NCBI RefSeq assembly: GCF_004349215.1
Contig: NZ_SMKU01000048.1
Span: 1-38,419, forward strand
Direction: 5' to 3'
Length of the DNA stretch: 38,419 nt
Source: Actinomadura rubrisoli
GTDB taxonomy: Bacteria > Actinomycetota > Actinomycetes > Streptosporangiales > Streptosporangiaceae
Below are positions 32,049-38,419 of this stretch, piece after piece; positions within the stretch are counted from its first letter, which is position 1; every line of letters begins with the position of its first letter. The notes below the pieces were generated by a model, which had not been told where the DNA came from, ran no database searches, and saw only the letters and a list, made by a program, of their open reading frames with translations. The position numbers were made by a program, and so were the translations under genes.

Positions 32049-33044
32049 CTAGCGCGTCTTGCCGAGGGCGCGGACGAGGACGGTCGTCGTCCGCGCGATG
32101 GCCTCCTCGTCGGCGGCGCCGTCGGGCGTCGGGCGGTTCGTCATGATCACGATGACCAGCGGGGCGCCCGAGGGCGGCCAGGCGACCGCGATGTCGTTGG
32201 CGCTGCCGTAGACGCCTCCCGTGCCGGTCTTGTCGCCGACCGTCCAGTCCTTGGGCAGCCCGGCGCGGATGCGCTTGCCGCCCGTCTCGCAGTCCTTCAT
32301 CCAGCCGACCAGCCGGGCCCGGTCGGCGGGCGCGAGCGCATTCCCCAGGGCGAGCGACCGGAGGTCGCCCGCCCAGGCGCGCGGCGTGGTGGTGTCGCGC
32401 CGCTCGCCCGGACGCCAGTGGTTGAGGTCGGGCTCCCAGCGGTCCTGCCGGCTGGCCCGGTCGCCGAGCGAGCGGAAGAAGGACGTCTGCCCGGCGGGAC
32501 CGCCGATCTGCTTCAGCAGGACGTTCGCGGCGGTGTTGTCGCTGACGGTGACCGCCGCGTCGCACAGCTCGGCGGGGGTCATCCCGGTGTCCACGCGCTT
32601 CTCGGTGACCGGGGAGTTGGGGACGAGGTCGTCCTTGGTGTAGCGGATCACGCGGTCCATCAGCCCGGGATCGGAGGTGCGCGCCTTGCGCAGCACCGCG
32701 CCGCACAGGGGCGCCTTGGACGTGGACGCGAACGGGAAGCGCTCGTCCGGCCGGTAGGACAGGGCCTGCCCGTTCCCGGTGTCGATGGCGTACGCGCCGA
32801 CGCGCAGGCGGCGGGTCTTCTCCAGCCCCCGCAGCTGCTTGGCGACGGCGGCCTGCGAGGCGGCGGGCGCCGCGTGCGTGGACGGGGCCGCGTGCGTGGA
32901 CGGGGTGCGGACCGGAGCCGTGTCGCTCTTGGGAGCCGCGTTCTTGGTGGCGGCGCCCGCGCCGCAACCGGCGGCGACGAGGGCGGAGAGCGTCAGGGCG
33001 GCGGTTCCGGCGGTCGTCCGGAACCGTGGTGAGTGAAGGCGCAT
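32049..33044 (-). CDS. bla: Class A beta-lactamase, lipoprotein
   Basis: A 331-residue protein with all class A residues: Ser107-x-x-Lys110 (STSK), SDN at 168-170, Glu204 in EPDLN (Ambler 166) and KTG at 272-274. It should hydrolyse penicillins and possibly cephalosporins. The N-terminus is a lipoprotein signal ending in LVAAGC, with Cys27 lipidated, so the enzyme is anchored outside the membrane. A Thr/Ala/Pro-rich linker contains a duplicated STHAAP unit. ATG 33044 has no ribosome-binding site, and the promoter predicts a leader of only a few bases. The promoter carries the ATATCAAT boxes shared with the penicillin-binding protein. Confidence 0.95.
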   Translation of the reverse strand: MRLHSPRFRTTAGTAALTLSALVAAGCGAGAATKNAAPKSDTAPVRTPSTHAAPSTHAAPAASQAAVAKQLRGLEKTRRLRVGAYAIDTGNGQALSYRPDERFPFASTSKAPLCGAVLRKARTSDPGLMDRVIRYTKDDLVPNSPVTEKRVDTGMTPAELCDAAVTVSDNTAANVLLKQIGGPAGQTSFFRSLGDRASRQDRWEPDLNHWRPGERRDTTTPRAWAGDLRSLALGNALAPADRARLVGWMKDCETGGKRIRAGLPKDWTVGDKTGTGGVYGSANDIAVAWPPSGAPLVIVIMTNRPTPDGAADEEAIARTTTVLVRALGKTR

Positions 33045-33053
33045 GCGCTAGAG

Positions 33054-33107
33054 AAGATCAGAGCCCTGACAGCGATGTCCAATATTGATATGGGGCCGCC
33101 ATTGATA
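33054..33107 (-). promoter_or_regulatory. Beta-lactamase promoter with two TATCAAT boxes
   Basis: On the minus strand TATCAAT lies at 33107-33101 and again at 33090-33084, 17 bp apart. The second is followed by one base and TTGGAC (33082-33077) as -35, then 17 bp and GATCTT (33059-33054) as -10. The ATATCAAT-N-TTGGAC box matches 14 of 15 bases with 30251-30265. Half-sites directly upstream of -35 fit activation by a LysR protein. Confidence 0.65.
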
Positions 33108-33152
33108 CGCGTCCGCATATTGGAGGGCGCTGACCTGCGGGATTCTAGCGGG

Positions 33153-34196
33153 TCACAGCCAGTCGCGGCGCTTGAAGATCACGTACAGCCCGACGCTGCA
33201 GACGACGATCACGATCGCGCTGATGATGAAGCCCCAGTGCTGCTGCGAGCCTGGATAGGGGACGTTCTGCCCGTAGAAGCCGGTCACGGCGGTCGGCACC
33301 GCGATGATCGCCGCCCAGCTCGTGACCTTCTTCATCACCTCGTTCATCCGGTTGCCCTGGAGCGCGAGCCGGGTGTCGAGCAGGTTGGCGACCAGGTCGC
33401 GCAGCCCGTCCGTCCACTCGCCGACGCGCAGCGTGTGGTCGTAGACGTCCTGGAAGTAGGGCATCAGCGCCGGCGGGACGATCCGCAGGTCGCGCCGGAG
33501 CAGCGTGTTGACGACCTCCCGCATCGGCAGCGCCACCCGCCGCAGCGCGACCAGGTTCTTGCGGAGCCGGAAGCTGCGCTCCTGGATCTCCTTCACCGGG
33601 AACGCGTCGTCGAAGACCAGCTCCTCCACGTCGTCGGCCTCGCCGTCGAGCGCCTGGACGGCGTCGAGCTGCCGGTCGACCACCAGGTCGAGCAGCTCGT
33701 ACAGCAGGTACCCGGCCTGCGCCCCGGCCCCTTCGAGACCGTCCGACAGCGGGCTGCCGTCCCAGCGGCGGACGAGCGCGTCGATGTCGAAGCCGCCCTC
33801 CTGGCGGACGGTGACGAGCGCGCGCTCCGCCACGAACGCCGACAGCTCGTGCAGGACGAGGTCGCCGTCGCGGATCTCCGGCTCGTACATGTTCAGGAAT
33901 ATGTACCCGCGGTACTGGTCGAGCTTGGCGCGCTCGTGCCGGGACACCGCGTCCTCCACCGCGACGTGGTCGAGCCCCAGTTCCTCGCTGACCACCCGCA
34001 GGTCGTCGTGGCGCGGCGAGCACAGGTCGAGCCAGACCACGACGTCGGGACGCTCCAGGTAGTCGCTCACCTCCGCGACCGGGAACCCCTCCGCCTCCAG
34101 CTTGCCGTCCCGCCAGGCCCTGGTCCGCGGGGGCGCGCTCCCGATGCGGTTCCCCGGATGCTGCTCGATGTCGGTTTCGGACGGATGGGATCCCAT
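33153..34196 (-). CDS. corA: CorA-family divalent cation channel
   Basis: A 347-residue protein with a long cytoplasmic N-terminal domain rich in acidic and coiled-coil segments (QERSFRLRKNLVALRR region) and two C-terminal membrane helices (SWAAIIAVPTAVTGFYG and IISAIVIVVCSVGLYVI). The signature loop reads YGQN rather than the usual YGMN, a variant seen in the wider family, so the ion (Mg, Co, Ni or Zn) is uncertain. The protein ends with the basic KRRDWL. ATG 34196 is preceded by TATAAG with 7 nt between, so the mRNA may be leaderless, and also by a GGGGG stretch. It lies 30 bp downstream of the LacI gene on the same strand. Confidence 0.9.
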   Translation of the reverse strand: MGSHPSETDIEQHPGNRIGSAPPRTRAWRDGKLEAEGFPVAEVSDYLERPDVVVWLDLCSPRHDDLRVVSEELGLDHVAVEDAVSRHERAKLDQYRGYIFLNMYEPEIRDGDLVLHELSAFVAERALVTVRQEGGFDIDALVRRWDGSPLSDGLEGAGAQAGYLLYELLDLVVDRQLDAVQALDGEADDVEELVFDDAFPVKEIQERSFRLRKNLVALRRVALPMREVVNTLLRRDLRIVPPALMPYFQDVYDHTLRVGEWTDGLRDLVANLLDTRLALQGNRMNEVMKKVTSWAAIIAVPTAVTGFYGQNVPYPGSQQHWGFIISAIVIVVCSVGLYVIFKRRDWL

Positions 34197-34226
34197 GCGC
34201 CCCCTTATACCCGGCTCCCGGGGCGA

Positions 34227-35228
34227 TCACCTGATGGCGCGCGGCGGTCCGGTCGAGCCGCGCACGACCAGTTCCCCGGGCAGGACGCGGCGCGCCGGAC
34301 GCCCGCCGCCGAGCAGCTCCAGCAGGACCGCCATGCCCTGCGCGCCCAGCTCCTCGGCGGGCAGCCGGACGGTGGTCAGCTCCGGCTCCAGCGCGGTCGC
34401 GAGCAGCACGTCGTCGAACCCGGTGACCGACAGGTCGGACGGGACGTCCAGCCCGAGCGCCCGCGCGGCCTTGTAGGCGCCCGCGGCGATCAGGTCGTCG
34501 TCGCAGACCAGTGCCGTCGGCGGATCCGGCTGGGCGAGCAGCCGCGCCGCCGCGTCCTTGGCCGGGGTGACGCCGATCGCGCACGTGGACCTGCTCAGCA
34601 CGCCGCCGGGCAGCCCGGCCACGGCGCCGGCGAGCGCCTGCGCGCGGGCGCGGAACGTCCACTGGTCGACGGCGGCCGCCACGTGCCCGATCCGCCGGTG
34701 GCCGAGCTCCGCGAGGTGCGCGGCGATGGCCCGCATCCCGTCGGCGACGCCGAACCCCACCGTCGCGGCGGACCCGGCCGGGTCGCTGTCGAGCATCACC
34801 GCGGGCGTCCCGCCGAACCGGGCGAGCGCGTCCACGGCCATCGAGGACGCGAGGATCCCGTCGATCGCCTCGTGCGGGGCCGCGAACGGGCTGTCGGCGG
34901 GGCCCGTGTCGTCCGGCCACACGTACGCCACGACCCCGAAGCCGTGCCGGGCGGCGACGCGCACCGCGCCCGTGTGGACGGGGCCGAAGAACGGGGCGGT
35001 CAGCGTCGGCACCATCAGCAGGACGGTGCGGGTCGTGCCCAGGCGCAGGTTGCGGGCCGCCTGGTTGGGCCGGTAGCCGAGCCGCTCGGCCGCCTCCCGC
35101 ACGCCGCGCGCCGTCGCGGGCGACACCCGCCCCGTCCACTTGCCGCCCAGCACGAGCGACACCGTGGACTGCGAGACCCCGGCCTCGTGGGCCACGTCCC
35201 TGCTGGTGGGACGGCTGGTCGCGGGCAC
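34227..35228 (-). CDS. LacI-family regulator
   Basis: A 333-residue regulator with the LacI helix-turn-helix (SRDVAHEAGVSQSTVSLVL), the hinge segment GYRPNQAARNLR, and a periplasmic-binding-protein-like sensor domain (RTVLLMVPTLTAPFFGPVH to the C-terminal SVTGFDDVLLATALEPELTT). It should bind a sugar or nucleoside-type effector. GTG 35228 is chosen because GGGAGG lies 5 nt upstream; ATG 35246 in frame lacks a site. It is divergent from an MFS transporter, and two TACGTATG repeats between them are the likely operators. Confidence 0.9.
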   Translation of the reverse strand: MPATSRPTSRDVAHEAGVSQSTVSLVLGGKWTGRVSPATARGVREAAERLGYRPNQAARNLRLGTTRTVLLMVPTLTAPFFGPVHTGAVRVAARHGFGVVAYVWPDDTGPADSPFAAPHEAIDGILASSMAVDALARFGGTPAVMLDSDPAGSAATVGFGVADGMRAIAAHLAELGHRRIGHVAAAVDQWTFRARAQALAGAVAGLPGGVLSRSTCAIGVTPAKDAAARLLAQPDPPTALVCDDDLIAAGAYKAARALGLDVPSDLSVTGFDDVLLATALEPELTTVRLPAEELGAQGMAVLLELLGGGRPARRVLPGELVVRGSTGPPRAIR

Positions 35229-35290
35229 CTGCGCCTCCCTGCGCATGGGGAACAGAAAAAACAGACTAGAGCCGCGCGGGTCCGGGATGG

Positions 35291-35319
35291 TACGTATGGT
35301 GCGTCCAGTAATACGTATG
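35291..35319. promoter_or_regulatory. Paired TACGTATG operator between LacI and MFS genes
   Basis: TACGTATG occurs at 35291-35298 and 35312-35319, 21 bp apart (two helical turns). The second sits in the perfect palindrome ATACGTAT with a central CG, typical of LacI-family operators. Both lie in the divergent gap, so one site each, or cooperative binding, could control both genes. Binding is inferred. Confidence 0.6.
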
Positions 35320-35342
35320 ACTTACCCTCCGGGAGCGGCCGC

Positions 35343-36560
35343 ATGCGGGCCTATGTCGAGTTCCTCCGGCGGCCGTACGCGGGACGGCTGCTCGGCGGCA
35401 CCCTGCTCGGCCGGCTGCCCAACGGCATGGGGATGCTCGCCGTCGTCCTGCACGTGCGGGCCGACGACGGCGGCTACCCGCTCGCCGGCGCCCTCGCCGC
35501 CCTCCTCGGCCTGTCGATGGCCGCGGGCCAGCCCGTCCTCGGCCGCGCCATGGACCGCTACGGGCAGTCGCGCGTCCTGCTGCCCTCCGCCCTCGCCTCC
35601 GCCGTCGGCTTCACCCTGCTCGCCGCGGTCGGCGCCGACCCGCTCCCGGTCGCCGTCGCCGCCGTGGTCGGCGCCGGGATCACCACCCCGCCGCTGGAGG
35701 CCGGGCTCCGCGCCCTCTGGCCCGCCGTCCTGGACGGCCCCGAGCAGGTCCAGGCCGCCTACGCGCTGGACGCCGCCGCCCAGGAGATCCTCTTCACCGT
35801 CGGGCCGCTGCTCGTGGTCGCGGCCGCCGCCGTCAACACCGAGACCGCGCTGCTGCTCACCGGCGTCCTCGGGATCGCCGGGACCCTCGTCGTCGCCCTG
35901 TCCGGGCCGTCCCGGCAATGGCGGGGCGAGCCGCGCGCCGCCGACTGGGCCGGGCCGCTGCGCTCGCCCGGCCTGCGCCTGCTCCTCGGCTCGCTCGCCT
36001 GCGCCGGGATCGCCCTCGGCGTCTACGCCGTGGCCGTCGTCGCCTACGCCGAGCGGCTCGGCTCCGACCTGGCGTCCGGGGTGCTGCTGGCGAGCATGTC
36101 CGGCGGCGCCCTCGCCGGCGGGATCGTGTACGGCGCCCGGCCGTGGGCGGGGGAGCCGCACCGCCGGCTGCCCTGGCTGCTCGCCGCGCTCGCCGCCGGC
36201 TACGTCCCGCTCGTCCTCGCGCCGGGCCTCGCCGTCATGTCCGTGCTGGCCTTCATCAGCGGCGTGTTCCTCGCACCCGTCCTGGCGTGCAGCTTCACGC
36301 TCGTCGACCGGCTCGCGCCGAGCGGCACCGTCACCGAGGCGTTCGCATGGGTCGTCGCCGCGGTCGGCGCGGGCGGTTCGCTCGGCTCGGCGATCTCCGG
36401 CCTCGGCCAGGATCTCGCGGGCGTTCCGGGCGCCTTCGCGGGCGCCGGCATCGGCGGCGTCCTCGCCCTGCTCCTCTGCCTGGCCGGTGCGCGCCTCCTG
36501 CGTCCCGGGCCCGCCTCGTCCGCCCTCGCCGAATCCGCCGCGTACGCCAACGACGCGTGA
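35343..36560 (+). CDS. MFS transporter, 12-helix type
   Basis: A 405-residue hydrophobic protein with about 12 membrane helices. It has the motif A-like GRAMDRYGQSRVLLPSALAS between helices 2 and 3 and a long central loop around residue 195 (PSRQWRGEPRAADWAGPLRS). The general fold is that of the sugar/drug efflux branch of the major facilitator superfamily; the substrate cannot be read. ATG 35343 follows GGGAG about 9 nt upstream. Control by the divergent LacI regulator suggests a carbohydrate or nucleoside-like substrate. A weak CCGTCC/GGACGG dyad (36572-36584) lies in the 34-bp gap before the convergent mannosyltransferase. Confidence 0.88.
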   Translation: MRAYVEFLRRPYAGRLLGGTLLGRLPNGMGMLAVVLHVRADDGGYPLAGALAALLGLSMAAGQPVLGRAMDRYGQSRVLLPSALASAVGFTLLAAVGADPLPVAVAAVVGAGITTPPLEAGLRALWPAVLDGPEQVQAAYALDAAAQEILFTVGPLLVVAAAAVNTETALLLTGVLGIAGTLVVALSGPSRQWRGEPRAADWAGPLRSPGLRLLLGSLACAGIALGVYAVAVVAYAERLGSDLASGVLLASMSGGALAGGIVYGARPWAGEPHRRLPWLLAALAAGYVPLVLAPGLAVMSVLAFISGVFLAPVLACSFTLVDRLAPSGTVTEAFAWVVAAVGAGGSLGSAISGLGQDLAGVPGAFAGAGIGGVLALLLCLAGARLLRPGPASSALAESAAYANDA

Positions 36561-36594
36561 CGGGCGGGCGTCCGTCCCGGACGGGCGGCGGCGG

Positions 36595-38313
36595 TCAGAC
36601 CCAGGTGCCGAACCAGATCCTGGCGTGCCACTCGTTGTACGGCAGGGTCTGGGCGGCCAGGATCGGATAGAAGTACGCGAAGTTCGCCAGAACCACCAGC
36701 ATGAACGCCCCGGCGGCGGCGGCGCCGACGATCCGGCGCATCCCCGCGACGGGCGGCGCGGGCGCCGCAAGACGCGCGGCGCGCGCGCCGCCGCCGTCCC
36801 CGTCGAAGGCGTCGCCGTAGCCCGCGCCGTAGAGGCCGATCCCAGGAACGTCCCCGTGCGGCTCCTCGCGGGGGAGCGCGGCGGCGTGCGCGCCCGCCAG
36901 GCCGGGCGGCGCCGGGCCGATCAGGTACCCCATCACCAGCACGACCGCCAGCACCATGAACGGGATCAGCGGCGTCGCGTAGAACAGGAACATCGTGCGG
37001 TCGGCGAACGCCGAGGGGAACCAGGTCAGCCACCCGGCCAGGAAGCCGAGCACGATCGCCCCGGCCCGCCAGTCGCGCAGGACCAGCCAGATGAACAGCA
37101 CGGCGACCAGCGCGGCCAGCGCCCCCCACCACAGCGCGGGCGTCCCGATCCCCAGGATCTCGCGCGAGCAGCGGTCCGCGCCGCACTCGCCCTTGGGCTG
37201 GGTGTAGAAGAACGCCACGGGACGGCGCAGGATCGGCCAGTCCCACGGCCACGACTGGTACGGGTGCTTGGCGTCCAGGCCCGTGTGGAAGTTCAGCATC
37301 TCGTGGTGGTAGTGCCACAGCTTCGGCATCGCCTCGAACGGCCGCCACAGCACGTTCCCCGACGCCTCGCCGCGCCCCCAGCCGCCCGGCTTGAAGATCC
37401 ATCCCCACCAGGACGCGAGGTAGGCGACCACCGCCAGCCCGACGAGCTGGACCAGCGCCGGCGCGGCCTCCAGCATCAGCACGCCCTTGTACGGCCGCCG
37501 GACGCCCGCGGCCCGGCGGGCGCCGAGGTCCCACAGCACGGCCATGATGCCGAACGCCGCGATGTAGAACACGCCCGTCCACTTGGTGGCGCAGGCCAGG
37601 CCGAGGCAGATGCCCGCGGCGAACCGCCATCCGTGCAGCAGGAACGGCCCGTAGGGGGACCCGTCCCCCCGCTCGATCCTCTCGGCGAGCCGGCGCCGGG
37701 AGCGCTCCCGGTCGTTGACCAGGCACGCGAACCCGGCGAGGACCCAGAACATCACGAAGATGTCCAGCAGCGCGGCGCGGCTGGTGACGAACTGCAGGCC
37801 GTCCAGGGCGAGCAGCAGCCCGGCGGCGCAGCCCAGCAGCGTCGAGCCGGTCATCCGCCGGGCGACCCGGCACAGGATCAGCACCGACAGCGTCCCGACC
37901 AGCGCGGGCATGAACCGCCAGCCGAACGGCGTGGCGCCGAACATCCCCTCGCCGATCGCGATCATCCACTTGCCCATCGGCGGGTGCGCCACGAAGGACG
38001 GCCCGTCCGCCCAGATGCGGGCGTGCTCGTCGGCGATGAGCATCTTGTCGGCGTTGTCGACGGTGTTGTGCTCCCAGCCGAACTTCAGCAGGGCGAGCGC
38101 GTCCTTGGCGTAGTAGGTCTCGTCGAACACCACCGCCTTCGGCGCGCCCAGCCGGTGGAAGCGCAGGTATCCCGCGAACACGGTCACCAGCAGCGGCCCC
38201 AGCCAGCCGAGGAGCGCGCTGCCGGGGATCGCCGGGGCGAGCCACTCCCGGAGGGAGGGCGCCCGGGACCGGTGCGCGATGGCCCGGGCGGGTGCCACAT
38301 CCGTCGTCGCCAT
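36595..38313 (-). CDS. pmt: Polyprenyl-phosphate-mannose protein O-mannosyltransferase (PMT family)
   Basis: A 572-residue polytopic membrane enzyme that transfers mannose from polyprenyl phosphate mannose to Ser/Thr of secreted proteins. Family marks are the catalytic-loop DE pair in VVFDETYYAKDAL, the HPPMGKWMI loop, SRAALLDIFVMFWVL, ACATKWTGVFY, and the C-terminal FLFYATPLIPFMVLA. A variable, Gly/Ala-rich cytoplasmic insert near residues 480-525 is longer than usual and precedes the last helix. ATG 38313 starts the protein. Actinobacterial homologues often lie divergent from the 16S rRNA methyltransferase gene rsmI; the window ends before this can be checked. Confidence 0.93.
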   Translation of the reverse strand: MATTDVAPARAIAHRSRAPSLREWLAPAIPGSALLGWLGPLLVTVFAGYLRFHRLGAPKAVVFDETYYAKDALALLKFGWEHNTVDNADKMLIADEHARIWADGPSFVAHPPMGKWMIAIGEGMFGATPFGWRFMPALVGTLSVLILCRVARRMTGSTLLGCAAGLLLALDGLQFVTSRAALLDIFVMFWVLAGFACLVNDRERSRRRLAERIERGDGSPYGPFLLHGWRFAAGICLGLACATKWTGVFYIAAFGIMAVLWDLGARRAAGVRRPYKGVLMLEAAPALVQLVGLAVVAYLASWWGWIFKPGGWGRGEASGNVLWRPFEAMPKLWHYHHEMLNFHTGLDAKHPYQSWPWDWPILRRPVAFFYTQPKGECGADRCSREILGIGTPALWWGALAALVAVLFIWLVLRDWRAGAIVLGFLAGWLTWFPSAFADRTMFLFYATPLIPFMVLAVVLVMGYLIGPAPPGLAGAHAAALPREEPHGDVPGIGLYGAGYGDAFDGDGGGARAARLAAPAPPVAGMRRIVGAAAAGAFMLVVLANFAYFYPILAAQTLPYNEWHARIWFGTWV

Positions 38314-38419
38314 CCTGCAATCGTACGGGCGGACGCCGACGCGCCGAGTGAAACGCCGGAACGGCCCTCCTCCGCGCCCGGTGCCCGGCCTGCGGACGGC
38401 GCGGGGCCCGGAGGGGGGC
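38314..38419. other. Upstream region of the mannosyltransferase gene
   Basis: The last 106 bp have no complete gene. A rightward frame from GTG 38348 stays open to the window end, but it is too short to judge. No promoter motif is convincing. Confidence 0.35.

Noticed and set aside
33033..36560. A 1175-codon frame ending with the MFS transporter
   Set aside because: Only the part from ATG 35343 has membrane-transporter sequence; the rest is the shadow of the CorA and LacI genes.
38348..38419. Start of an rsmI-like gene at the right edge
   Set aside because: Only 24 codons are visible, and they show no recognisable N-terminal motif.

Overview
This 38.4 kb window has very high GC, dense genes, many GTG starts and actinobacterial gene families: a conservon, a protein O-mannosyltransferase and lipoproteins with actinobacterial lipoboxes. 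It most resembles the chromosome of a filamentous actinomycete of the Streptosporangiales type, for example Actinomadura and relatives. That placement is inferred from gene content only. I saw no rRNA, tRNA, CRISPR array, insertion sequence or phage gene, so the region reads as chromosomal accessory and metabolic DNA.

Layout. 1-5436: an anti-sigma-type ATPase, a hypothetical protein and a complete conservon (CvnA sensor kinase-like protein, CvnB roadblock, CvnC DUF742, CvnD GTPase) as overlapping genes. 5458-7586: a divergent HxlR regulator and DHA2-type efflux pump with two identical-architecture operators between them; the regulator appears shortened by an in-frame amber codon. 7693-12374: a Tat-exported GT-B-like protein divergent from a TetR regulator, an exported peptidoglycan-binding protein, and a glutamate-type binding lipoprotein convergent with a membrane-anchored probable pseudokinase. 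12473-16582: a fused indolepyruvate ferredoxin oxidoreductase divergent from an Lrp/AsnC regulator. 16589-20192: an amidase and a gamma-glutamyltransferase-family protein around a 0.77 kb gene-free, hairpin-rich gap. 20286-23731: phosphoketolase and acetate kinase, translationally coupled, which together convert sugar phosphate to acetate plus ATP through acetyl phosphate.

23764-28164: a two-gene unit that I do not recognise as a named system. It consists of a large double-AAA+ protein (one degenerate module and one CbbX/SpoVK/EccA-like module) followed by an ArdC-like/zincin-like/Toprim-primase fusion. 28325-33044: a beta-lactam cluster with a LysR regulator coupled to a cytoplasmic class A beta-lactamase-like protein, a divergent MecA_N-type class B penicillin-binding protein, and a lipoprotein class A beta-lactamase. 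The promoters of the penicillin-binding protein and the beta-lactamase, 2.8 kb apart, share a 15-bp box (ATATCAAT-N-TTGGAC) with the same upstream half-site. This suggests one regulon under the LysR protein.

33153-38313: a CorA-family channel, a LacI regulator divergent from an MFS transporter with a paired TACGTATG operator, and a protein O-mannosyltransferase. Start codons were chosen by ribosome-binding site or promoter position, and several genes look leaderless.
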